64,000 nt of DNA from Arachis hypogaea (Eukaryota; Streptophyta; Magnoliopsida; Fabales; Fabaceae): contig NC_092038.1 in the NCBI RefSeq assembly GCF_003086295.3, forward strand, positions 101,525,837 to 101,589,836. Direction: 5' to 3'. Below, piece after piece: positions 23,624 through 33,229 of this stretch (the first letter of the stretch is position 1; the number at the start of each line of letters is the position of its first letter). The translations under genes and the position numbers were made by a program. Under the pieces are notes generated by a model, which was not told the origin of the DNA, did no database searches, and saw only the letters and a list, made by a program, of their open reading frames with translations.

Positions 23624-25978
23624 ATGGACCTAAGTGGGATTGATCAGTCCAAAAGGACTCTGGGGTCATATGCTAACCCCATTACAACTGCATATGGGAG
23701 TAGCATCTGTACACCTCCCATCAAAGCAAGCAGCTTTGAGCTAAATCCTCAACTCATTATCATAGTGCAGCAAAATTGCCAGTATTCCGGTCTTCCACAG
23801 GAAGAACCTACTGAGTTTCTGGCACAGTTCTTACAAATTGCTGACACAGTACATGATAAAGAGGTGGATCAGGATGTCTATAGACTATTACTGTTTCCAT
23901 TTGCTGTAAAAGATCAAGCTAAAAGGTGGTTAAATAACCAACCTACAGCAAGCATAAAGACATGGAAACAGTTATCAGACAAATTTCTGAATCACTTTTA
24001 CCCTCCAAAGAGGATGACACAGCTAAGGCTGGACATCCAAGGCTTTAAACAAGAGGATAATGAATCCCTTTATAATGCCTGGGAGAGGTATAGAGGTATG
24101 CTAAGAAAATGCCCCTCTGAAATGTTTTCAGAGTGGGTACAGTTAGACATCTTCTACTATGGGCTTACAGAAAAAGCTCAGATGTCTTTAGACCACTCAG
24201 CTGGTGGATCTATACACATGAGGAAGACAATTGAAGAGGCTCAAGAGCTTATAGACACTGTTGCTAGAAACCAATATTTGTACTCTAGCAATGAGTTCTC
24301 TCCAAAAGAGGAAGTCATAACAGTAGTCACTGATCCTAATCCTCAAGAACAGATGATTGAGCTTAATCAACAATTGCTCCTGATGACAGAACAGTTAGCA
24401 GAATTTAAAGAGATGCTACATGAAACTAAAGTTGCTAACAAGAACATAGAACTGCAGTTGAATCAAGCAAGACAGCAAATATCTAAACAGATAACAGAGG
24501 AGTGTCAAGCAGTTCAACTGAGGAGTGGGAAGACACTGAACAACACAGTTCAAAAGAGCAAAAAGCCAAATAAGGAACAATTGACAGAGGATAACCAACC
24601 CACTGTTCAAAATCCCTCTGAGGACAGTAAGAGCCCAGAGAGGAATACTTTTGGCGTTCAAACGCCAGAGAGGGAAGGAAAGCTGGCGTTAAACGCCCAT
24701 TCCTTGCCCAGTTCTGGCGTTCAAACGCCAGAAAAGGGGGAAAAGTTGGCGTTAAACGCCCATTTTCCACCCAATCCTGGCGTTCAGACGCCAAGGGAGG
24801 ATCAGACACCTGAGAGTGCTGATAGTAATCCCTCTAACAAGGCTTCTTCAACCACTTCTGTAAGGAATAAACCTGCAGCATCTAAGGTTGAAGACTATAA
24901 AGCCAAGATGCCTTATCCTCAAAAACTCCGCCAAGCGGAACAGGATAAGCAATTTGCCCGCTTTGCAGACTATCTAAGGACTCTTGAAATAAAGATTCCG
25001 TTTGCAGAGGCACTTGAGCAAATACCTTCTTATGCTAAGTTCATGAAAGAAATCTTAAGTCATAAGAAGGATTGGAGAGAAACTGAAAAAGTGTTTCTCA
25101 CTGAAGAATGCAGTGCAGTCATTCTGAAAAGCTTACCAGAAAAGCTTCAAGATCCAGGAAGCTTTATGATACCATGCACATTAGAAGGTGCCTGCACCAA
25201 GACAGCCCTATGTGATCTTGGAGCAAGCATCAATCTAATACCTGCATCCACTATCAGAAAGCTTGGGTTGACTGGAGAAGTCAAACCAACCCGGATATGC
25301 CTCCAACTTGCTGATGGCTCCATTAAATATCCATCAGGCATAATAGAGGATATGATTGTCAAAGTTGGGCCATTTGCCTTTCCAACTGACTTTGTGGTGC
25401 TGGAAATGGAGGAGCACAAGAGTGCAACTCTCATTCTAGGAAGACCTTTCCTAGCAACTGGACGAACACTCATTGATGTACAAAAAGGGGAAGTAACCCT
25501 GAGAGTCAATGAGGATGAGTTCAAGTTGAATGCTGTAAAAGCTATGCAGCACCCAGACACACCAAATGACTGCATGGGCGCTGACATTATTGACTCTCTG
25601 GTAGAAGAGATCAATATGACTGAAAGCCTAGAATCAGAGCTTGAGGACATCTTCAAGGATGCTCAACCTGATCAAGAAGAATCAGTGGAAACAAAGGAAT
25701 TTTCGAAAATTCCTCAGGAAGAGGATAAGCCTCCCAAACCTGAACTCAAACCACTACCACCATCCCTGAAGTATGCATTTCTGGGAGAGGGTGACACTTT
25801 TCCAGTGATTATAAGCTCTGCTTTAAATCCACAGGAAGAGGAAGCACTGATTCAAGTGCTAAGGACACACAAGACAGCTCTTGGGTGGTCCATAAGTGAT
25901 CTTAAGGGCATTAGCCCAGCTAGATGCATGCACAAGATCCTGTTGGAGGATAATGCCAAACCAGTGGTTCAACCATAG
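23624..25978 (+). pseudogene. F1 Gag and aspartic protease, first part of a gag-pol polyprotein ended by an in-frame stop
   Basis: Starts at ATG 23624; 784 codons to TAG at 25976-25978. The Retrotrans_gag region is about residues 60-200 (LLLFPFAVKDQAKRWL, then FYPPKRMTQLRL and ESLYNAWERYRGML). There is no CCHC knuckle. Residues about 344-390 are encoded by five palindromic DNA repeats and give LALNAHxxPxxGVQTPE repeats. The retropepsin-like domain begins near residue 520, with catalytic CDLGASINLIP (Asp531) and ILGRPFLATGRTLIDV. The frame continues straight through the TAG into reverse transcriptase (frame 2 on both sides), so the polyprotein was one ORF and the TAG is probably a CAG to TAG change. 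Suppression by readthrough is possible but unsupported. Confidence 0.85.
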
Positions 25979-27849
25979 AGGAGGCTAAATCCAGCCATGA
26001 AGGAGGTGGTGCAGAAAGAGGTCACTAAATTACTAGAGGCTGGAATTATTTATCCTATTTCTGATAGCCCCTGGGTGAGCCCTGTCCAAGTTGTCCCCAA
26101 AAAGGGAGGCATGACAGTGGTTCATAATGAAAAAAATGAACTGGTTCCTACAAGAACAGTCACAGGGTGGCGTATGTGTATTGACTACAGAAGGCTCAAT
26201 ACAGCCACCAGAAAGGATCATTTTCCTTTACCATTCATATACCAAATGCTAGAAAGACTAGCTGGTCATGATTATTACTGCTTTTTGGATGGCTATTCAG
26301 GCTACAACCAAATTGCAGTGGATCCTCAGGACCAAGAGAAAATAGCATTTACTTGCCCTTCTGGCGTGTTTGCCTACAGGAGGATGCCTTTTGGTCTGTG
26401 CAATGCACCTGCAACCTTTCAGAGGTGCATGCTCTCTATCTTCTCAGATATGGTAGAGAAATTTCTGGAAGTCTTCATGGATGACTTCTCAGTATATGGA
26501 GACTCATTCAGCTCCTGTCTTAATCACCTAGCACTTGTCCTGAAAAGGTGCCAAGAGACTAACCTAGTTTTAAACTGGGAGAAATGTCACTTTATGGTGA
26601 CTGAAGGAATTGTCCTTGGGCACAAAATTTCAAGCAGGGGAATAGAGGTGGATAAGGCAAAGGTAGAGGTAATTGAAAAATTACCACCACCTGCCAATGT
26701 TAAGGCAATCAGAAGCTTTCTGGGACATGCAGAATTCTACAGAAGGTTCATAAAGGATTTTTCGAAAATTGCAAAACCTTTGAGTAACCTGCTAGCTGCT
26801 GACACACCATTTGTGTTTGACACACAGTGTCTGCAGGCATTTGAGACCCTGAAAGCTAAGCTGGTCACAGCACCAGTCATCTCTGCACCAGATTGGACAT
26901 TGCCATTTGAACTAATGTGTGATGCCAGTGACCATGCCATTGGTGCAGTGTTGGGACAGAGGCATAACAAGCTTCTGCACGTCATTTATTATGCCAGCCG
27001 TGTTCTAAATGACGCACAGAAGAATTACACAACCACAGAAAAAGAGTTACTTGCAGTGGTCTATGCCATTGACAAGTTTAGATCCTATCTAGTGGGATCC
27101 AAAGTGGTTGTGTACACTGACCATGCTGCTCTTAAATACTTACTCACAAAGCAGGATTCAAAACCCAGACTTATAAGATGGGTGTTGCTTCTGCAAGAGT
27201 TTGATATAGAAATAAGAGACAGAAAAGGGACAGAGAACCAAGTAGCTGATCATCTGTCCCGAATAGAACCAGTAGCTGGGGCGTCCCTCCCTTCTACTGA
27301 GATCTCTGAGACCTTCCTAGATAAGCAACTCTTTGCCATTCAGGAAGCTCCATGGCTTGCAGATATTGCAAACTATAAAGCTGTGAGGTTCATACCCCAG
27401 GAGTATAGCAGAGTGCAAAGAAAGAAATTAATTTCAGATGCCAAGTACTACCTCTGGGATGAACAATATCTCTTTAAGAGAAGTGCAGACGGAATGATCC
27501 GCAGATGTGTACCCAGAGAAGAAGCACAAAGGATCCTATGGCACTGCCATGGATCACAGTATGGAGGACATTTTGGAAGTGAGCGAACAGCCACTAAAGT
27601 CCTCCAATGTGGCTTCTACTGGCCTACTCTCTATAAAGATTCCCGAGAGTTTGTGCGTAACTGTGACAGTTGCCAAAGAGCTGGTAACCTGCCTCACGGA
27701 TATGCCATGCCTCAACAAGGGATATTAGAGATAGAATTGTTTGATGTATGGGGCATTGACTTCATGGGGCCATTCCCACCATCATACTCAAACACTTACA
27801 TTCTGGTGGTAGTGGACTATGTATCTAAGTGGATAGAAGCAATTGCTAC
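25979..27849 (+). pseudogene. F1 pol, first part: reverse transcriptase, RNase H and start of integrase
   Basis: Same frame as gag, after the TAG. RT shows [50 protein letters not shown] (first catalytic Asp), [16 protein letters not shown] and [10 protein letters not shown] (FMDD, catalytic Asps at 26480-26485). RNase H shows [41 protein letters not shown] and [10 protein letters not shown], the four acidic residues expected. Integrase has the HHCC finger ([12 protein letters not shown] ... NCDSCQRAG) and the first catalytic Asp in WGIDFMGPF. Coding stops at WIEAIAT, where the solo LTR enters (27850), and resumes in 29527-30312. It would replicate the element in cytoplasmic particles and integrate it in the nucleus. 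Confidence 0.9.
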
Positions 27850-29526
27850 TGGTGGACGAAATTGTGATCACATCAATGTAGTACTCTTTGTTGTTGTATG
27901 GAATCATTATTATGGCACTTATGTGTGGACACAACTCCGTTCAACTAACCAGCAAGTGTACTGGGTCGTCCAAGTAATAAACCTTACGTGAGTAAGGGTC
28001 GATCCCACAGAGATTGTTGGTATGAAGCAAGCTATGGTCACCTTGTAAATCTCAGTTAGGCAGATTAAATGGTTATGGGTTTCGAAAATTAATAATTAAA
28101 CAGAAAATAAAATAAGATAGAAATACTTATGTAAAATAATAGTGGGAATTTCAGATAAGTGTGTGAAGATGCTGTGCTCCTCTCGTATCTCTATTTTCTT
28201 ATTACATTCCTCAAATCCTTCCTACTCCTTTCCATAGCAAGCTGTATGTAGGGCATCACCATTGTCAATGGCTACATCCCATCCTCTCAGTGAAAACGTT
28301 CCTATGCTCTGTCACAGCACGGCTAATCATCTGTCGGTTCTCAATCAGGTTGGAATAGAATCCCTTGATTCTTTTGCGCTTGTCATCACGCCCAGCCTTC
28401 AGGAGTTTGAAGCTCGTCACAGTCATTCAATCCCAGAATCCTACTCGGAATACCATAGACAAGGTTTAGACTTTCCGGATCCTCATGAATGCCGCCATCT
28501 ATCTAGCTTATACCACGAAGATTCTGTTGGGGAATCTAAGAGATATGCGCCCGGCCTAGAGTAGAACGGAAGTGGTTGTCAGTCACGTATGTTCATAGGT
28601 GAGAATGATAATGAGTGTCACGGATCATCACATTCATCAAAGTTAAGTGTAACGTATATCTTGGAATAAGAATAGAAGAGAATTGAATAGAAAGTAATAA
28701 TAATTGTATTGAAACTTGAGGTACAGCAGAGCTCCACACCCTTAATCTATGGTGTGCAGAAACTCCACTGTTGAAAATACATAAGTAAAAGGTTCAGGCA
28801 TGGCCGAATGGCCAGCCCCCTGAATGTGATCAATAGCCTCCTAAGATGAAGAATAAAACAAAACTGAGACCAAAGATGAAACGTGGTCAAAAGACGACTA
28901 ATACACTAGTAAAAAGTCTTATTTATACTAAACTAGCTACTAGGGTTTACATGAGTAAGTAATTGATGCATAAATCCACTTACGGGGCCCACTTGGTGTA
29001 TGTTTGGGCTGAGATTGATCTATCCACGAGCTGAGGCTTTTATTGGAGTTGAACGCCAAGTTATAACGTGTTTTGGGCGTTCAACTCCGGGTCATGACGT
29101 GTTTCTGGCGTTTAACTCCAGACAGCAGCATGTACTTGGCGTTCAACGCCAAGTTACGTCATCAATTTCCAAATAAAGTATGGACTATTATATATTGCTG
29201 GAAAGCTCTGGATGTCTACTTTCCAACGCCGTTGAGATCGCACCAATTGGAGTTCTGTAGCTCCAGAAAATCCATTTCAAATGCAGGGAGGTCAGATTCC
29301 AACAGCATCAGCAGTCCTTTTGTCAGCCTTTTTCAGAGTTTTGCTCAAGTCCCTCAATTTCAGCCAGAAATTATCTGAAATCATAGAAAAACACACAAAC
29401 TCATAGTAAAGTCCAGAAATATGAATTTAACATAAAAACTAATGAAAACATCCCTAAAAGTAGCTTGAACTTACTAAAAACTACCTAAAAACAATGCCAA
29501 AAAGCGTATAAATTATCCGCTCATCA
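27850..29526 (-). mobile_element. Solo LTR in the F1 integrase, reverse orientation
   Basis: In plus coordinates it starts TGGTGGACGAAATTGTG and ends AATTATCCGCTCATCA, the exact reverse of a FIDEL-type LTR. GCTAC is duplicated at 27845-27849 and 29527-29531. It contains no internal DNA, so it is a solo LTR left by recombination between two LTRs. It belongs to the same LTR subtype as F2 (TTGGCGTTCAACGCCAA and CTCCAATAAAAGCC present in reverse). Removing LTR plus one TSD (1682 bases) brings the two parts of integrase back into frame. Confidence 0.9.
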
Positions 29527-30312
29527 GCTACACCCACTAATGATACCAAGACCGTGCTAAAATTCCTCCAGAAACACATCTTCAGCAGGTTTGGTGTTCC
29601 CAGAGTACTAATCAGTGACGGGGGCACTCATTTCTGCAATAGACAGCTATACTCTGCTATGGTTAGATATGGAATTAGCCACAAAGTGGCAACTCCGTAT
29701 CATCCACAGACAAATGGGCAAGCTGAGGTCTCTAACAGAGAGCTAAAAAGAATCCTGGAACGGACTGTGATAGCCCGAAGAAAGGGTTGGGCAAAGAGCT
29801 TGGATGATGCTCTGTGGGCATACAGAACAGCATTCAAGACTCCTATAGGAACCTCTTCATACCAACTGGTGTATGGGAAGGCCTGTCATCTGCCCGTGGA
29901 ACTGGAACATAAAGCCTACTGGGCAACCAGATTCCTAAACATGGATGCTCAGTTAGCTGGTGAAAAAAGATTACTCCAGCTAAATGAGCTAGAGGAGTTC
30001 AGACTCAATGCCTTTGAAAATGCAAAAATTTATAAGGAAAAGGCAAAGAAATGGCATGACAAGAAGTTGTCAACCAGAGTCTTTGAGCCAGGACAAAAAG
30101 TTCTGCTCTTCAACTCTAGGCTCAGACTATTTCCAGGAAAACTTAAATCCCGGTGGAGGGGTCCGTATGTGATTACAGGAGTGTCACCATATGGATATGT
30201 TGAGCTTCAGGATATTGATTCTGACAAAAAGTTCATGGTTAATGGACAGAGAATCAAGCATTATCTTGAAGGCAATTTTGAGCAGGAATGCTCAAAACTG
30301 AGACTTGAGTGA
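29527..30312 (+). pseudogene. F1 pol, second part: integrase core and C-terminal domain
   Basis: Coding resumes at the right TSD with [16 protein letters not shown]. It has the second catalytic Asp ([11 protein letters not shown]) and the catalytic Glu region ([17 protein letters not shown]), then the gypsy C-terminal domain ([48 protein letters not shown]) and a stop at 30310-30312. No chromodomain is seen. The open frame itself is undamaged over its length, so the only lesions in F1 pol are the upstream TAG and the solo LTR. Confidence 0.9.
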
Positions 30313-30354
30313 TTCTCAGTAAAGGTCCAGCTAAAGACAGTAAAGAAGCGCTTG

Positions 30355-30370
30355 CTGGGAGGCAACCCAG
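30355..30370 (+). promoter_or_regulatory. Conserved hairpin after the pol stop codon (F1)
   Basis: CTGGG-AGGCAA-CCCAG in the context GAAGCGCTTGCTGGGAGG, 43 bases after the pol stop. F2 (45887-45902) and F3 (51312-51327) have TTGGG-AGGCAA-CCCAA at the same position after their gag stop, a paired C-G to T-A change that keeps the stem. Confidence 0.65.
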
Positions 30371-30508
30371 TCATTAGGAGGTTATATGATTTGTTCTTAC
30401 AGAGACAAGTATCAAAAATGAAGGAATTCACAGAGTTACAGAAGGATTCAGCTCAAAAAGCAGAGAAAAAGAGCTTACCGGCGAAAAAATGCCTGTAAGG
30501 GGCATTTT

Positions 30509-30776
30509 TGGCGTTAAACGCCAGAATGGGTACCATTCTGGGCGTTTAACGCCAGGAATGGTGCCATTTTGGGCGTTAAACGCCAGAATGGGCACCATTC
30601 TGGGCGTTTAACGCCAGGTGTGCAGCATCCTGGGCGTTTAGCAAAACGCCCAATGATAAAGGAATTCTGGCGTTTAACGCCAGCCAGGGCACCTGGCTGG
30701 GCGTTAAACGCCCACAATGGGCAATCAATGGGCGTTAAACGCCAGAATGGGTGCCATTCTGGGCGTTTAACGCCAG
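30509..30776 (+). repeat. Palindrome array between pol and the additional ORF (F1)
   Basis: Nine units of GGCGTTTAACGCC or GGCGTTAAACGCC, each a near-perfect palindrome usually bounded by TG/CA or CCCA, start about every 30 bases (30509, 30540, 30570, 30600, 30630, about 30667, 30699, 30730, 30760). Spacers share words such as AATGGGTGCCATTCT. One unit (30630) is interrupted as GGCGTTTAGCAAAACGCCC. Confidence 0.85.
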
Positions 30777-31037
30777 AAAGGTGGGGGGAGCAAGATTTTG
30801 TTTTCAAATCAAATTTTTTCAAACTTTCCTTTTCTTACCCATACTTTTCTACAAAAACACATTTCAATCTCTCATCATTCACTTTCAAATTTTCAAAAAT
30901 CTAAAATCATTCTTCAAATCTCTCAAATCAATCCCAAATTTTGTTCAAAAACTCACCCTTCTCTCAATTTCTTCCCATATCTTCTCAAATCTCCTTTCAA
31001 ATTTTTCTTTTTTTCGAAATCTCTCCTTCCCCCCCTT

Positions 31038-31045
31038 TATAAATA
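31038..31045 (+). promoter_or_regulatory. TATA-like box upstream of the additional ORF (F1)
   Basis: TATAAATA in a C/T-rich stretch, 152 bases before the ATG. F3 has TATATAAA (51943-51950) and F2 has TATATATA (56389-56396), each 198-199 bases before the corresponding ATG. The position is shared; promoter activity is inferred. Confidence 0.5.
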
Positions 31046-31116
31046 CACGTTCAGCCCCCTCATTCCCCCACACCATTCGAATTTGCTCTTCCTCTCTCTC
31101 TCTTCTTTCCTTTCTT

Positions 31117-31151
31117 TTGCTTGAGGACAAGCAAACCTCTAAGTTTGGTGT
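31117..31151 (+). promoter_or_regulatory. Stem-loop plus AAGTTTGGTGT cassette before the additional ORF (F1)
   Basis: TTGCTTG-AGGA-CAAGCAA (31117-31134) is a perfect 7-bp stem, followed 6 bases later by AAGTTTGGTGT (31141-31151). The same cassette recurs at 33193-33227 next to the 3' LTR. Confidence 0.7.
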
Positions 31152-31189
31152 GCTTCTCCGTGATCACTAAGTCAAGATTCATCAAGATC

Positions 31190-32302
31190 ATGGCTCCTAA
31201 GGGAAAACAAACCAATTTAAGAGGAAAGAAAGAGAATAATCCAAAGAATCTTTGGAATCAAGAGAAGTTCTTAACCAAAGAACATGAAGACCATTATCAC
31301 AAAATAATAGGTCTGAGGTCAGTGATCCCGGAAGTTAAATTTGATCTGAAAGAAGATGAATATCCGGGGATCCAAGAGCAAATTCGAAACAGAGGATGGG
31401 AAGTTCTAACCAATCCTGAGACAAAGGTTGGAAGGAATATGGTTCAGGAATTCTACTCAAATCTGTGGTTAACAGATAAGCAGAGAATGACTGGAACTGC
31501 TTACCATACCTACAGAACTATGGTCAGAGGGAAAGTTATGTACTTCCATCTGGACAAAATAAGAGAAATCTTCAAATTACCTCAACTGCAAGATGATCCT
31601 GAATCCTTTAATAGGAGAATGGTGAGAGTAGATAAAGGGTTGGATCAAGTTCTAGAGGACATATGCCTCCCTGGAACTAAGTGGATAACCAATTCAAAGG
31701 GTGTCCCAAACCAACTCAAGAGGGGAGATCTCAAACCAATTGCAAGAGGTTGGCTAGACTTTATTGGGCGTTCCATATTGCCCACTAGCAACCGTTCTGA
31801 GGTCACTATCAAGAGAGCAGTGATGATTCATTGCATTATGCTTGGAAAAGAAGTGGAGGTTCATCATGTGATTGCTTGTGAGGTCTACACAATTGCAAAT
31901 AAGAATTCCACTGAAGCCAAACTAGCCTACCCAAGCTTGATCTCCTTGCTCTGTAAAGAGGCTGGGGTAAAGATGGGAGTAGATGAATTCATACCCATTG
32001 AACATCCAACCACCAAGAAGTCAATGGAAGGACAAATGCAAGACAACTCTATCAAAAGGAGGGCGCAGGAGTTCCTCCCTGAATTCCATGAAATTGGCTA
32101 CTGGGCCAGCCTAGAAGCTTCTATCAACAAGTTGCAAGAGACTATGGAGCAACTTAAGGAAGAACAGCAGAATCAGAACTGCATGCTCTGCAAATTGCTG
32201 AAGGAACAAGAGAAGCAGGGGCGTGAACCCCAAGAGTTGAAACGCCAAAAGCTCTCATCTCAAGTTGAGGGAGCATTTACTTCTCAAAATCAAGGTTGTT
32301 GA
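31190..32302 (+). CDS. Additional ORF of F1, plant transposon-protein-like, 370 aa, intact
   Basis: The start MAPKGKQTN is chosen because the F2 and F3 homologues begin with MAxKA after the same cassette; the open frame extends upstream to 31121 without another conserved start. A basic N-terminus (KGKQTNLRGKK) is followed by a domain with VIPEVKFDLKEDEYPGI, NRGWEVLTNP, MVRGKVMYF, DLKPIARGWLDFIGRSILP and TSNRSEVT. I recall this as the 'putative plant transposon protein' family (Pfam PF20167). The C-terminus (about residues 305-350) is a Glu/Gln/Leu-rich probable coiled coil (SINKLQETMEQLKEEQQNQ). There is no signal peptide or membrane segment, so it does not look like an envelope protein despite its env-like position. 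The function is unknown. The basic start suggests nuclear or nucleic-acid contact. Confidence 0.8.
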   Translation: MAPKGKQTNLRGKKENNPKNLWNQEKFLTKEHEDHYHKIIGLRSVIPEVKFDLKEDEYPGIQEQIRNRGWEVLTNPETKVGRNMVQEFYSNLWLTDKQRMTGTAYHTYRTMVRGKVMYFHLDKIREIFKLPQLQDDPESFNRRMVRVDKGLDQVLEDICLPGTKWITNSKGVPNQLKRGDLKPIARGWLDFIGRSILPTSNRSEVTIKRAVMIHCIMLGKEVEVHHVIACEVYTIANKNSTEAKLAYPSLISLLCKEAGVKMGVDEFIPIEHPTTKKSMEGQMQDNSIKRRAQEFLPEFHEIGYWASLEASINKLQETMEQLKEEQQNQNCMLCKLLKEQEKQGREPQELKRQKLSSQVEGAFTSQNQGC

Positions 32303-33192
32303 GTCCTAACTCTGTGAAAACCTCTATCATTAGGAGCCTATTTAAATTTTTGTTTTCTATTTTTATTTTCTAGTCTCATCTTATATTTATTTTTGAGTCT
32401 TGTTTTTAATTCATAATTAATAAAATTTAAAATTCATGTCTTAAAGCTATGAATGTCCTATGAATCCATCACCTCTCTTAAATGAAAAATGCTTTAATCA
32501 CAAAAGAACAAGAAGTACAGGATTTCGAATTTTATCCTTGAAACTAGTTGAATTAGTTTGATGTGGTGACAATACTTTTTGTTTTCTGAATGAATGCTTG
32601 AACAGTGCATATGTCTTTTGAATTTGTTGTTTTGAGAATGTTAAAATTGTTGGCTCTTGAAAGAATGAGGAAAAAGAGAACTGTTATTGAGGATCTAAAA
32701 AAATCATTAGATTGATTCTTGAAGCAAAAAAAAAAGCAGTGAATTCAAAAAAAAAATTTTGAAAAAAAAAGAGAAAGAAATAAAGTTGTGATCCAAGGCA
32801 AAAAGAGTGTGCTTAAGAACCCTGGACACCTTTAATTGGGGACTCTAGCAAAGCTGAGTCACAATCTGAAAGGGTTCACCCAATTATGTGTCTATGGCAT
32901 GTATGTATCCGGTGGTAATACTGGAAGACAGAGTGCTTTGGGCCACAGCCAAGACTCATACACTAGCTATGTTCAAGAATCATTGTGCTTAACTAGGAGA
33001 ATCAATAACACTATCTGAGTTCTGAGTTCTTATAGATGCCAATCATTCTGAACTTCAAAGGATAGAGTGAGATGCCAAAACTGTTCGGAGGCAAAAAGCT
33101 ACTAGTCCCGCTCATCTAATTGGGGCTAAGTTTCCTTGATATTTTGGAGTCTATAGTATATTCTCTTCTTTTTATCCTATTTTGATTTTCAG
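32303..33192 (+). other. Conserved 3' non-coding block of F1
   Basis: No coding. An AT-rich part with an A-tract (about 32726-32785) precedes a block at about 32790-33120 that is closely matched in F3 (about 53620-53945) and F2 (about 58395-58725): GTGATCCAAGGCAAAAAGAG, TAATACTGGAAGACAGAGTG, GATGCCAAAACTGTTC and others. Confidence 0.75.
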
Positions 33193-33229
33193 TTGCTTGG
33201 GGACAAGCAACAATTTAAGTTTGGTGTTG
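33193..33229 (+). promoter_or_regulatory. 3' cassette of F1: stem-loop, AAGTTTGGTGT and LTR border
   Basis: TTGCTTG-GGGA-CAAGCAA (33193-33210), CAATTT, AAGTTTGGTGT (33217-33227), TG, then the LTR at 33230. The 11-mer occupies the polypurine-tract position although it is not purely purine. Confidence 0.7.

Noticed and set aside
25147..25656. 169-codon minus-strand frame opposite the F1 protease
   Set aside because: A shadow of the real gag-pro frame on the other strand.
25976..25978. Programmed stop-codon readthrough between protease and RT in F1
   Set aside because: No downstream readthrough context or pseudoknot was recognised, and other elements here show similar C-to-T-type stops. A mutation is the simpler explanation.
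30509..30776. Regular palindromes with about 30-base spacing looked like a CRISPR array
   Set aside because: Plant nuclear retrotransposon context, spacers that resemble one another, varying repeat sequence and no cas genes. It is a palindrome array of the element.
31190..32302. Calling the additional ORF an envelope protein
   Set aside because: No signal peptide, transmembrane segment or fusion-type sequence. Only the position is env-like.
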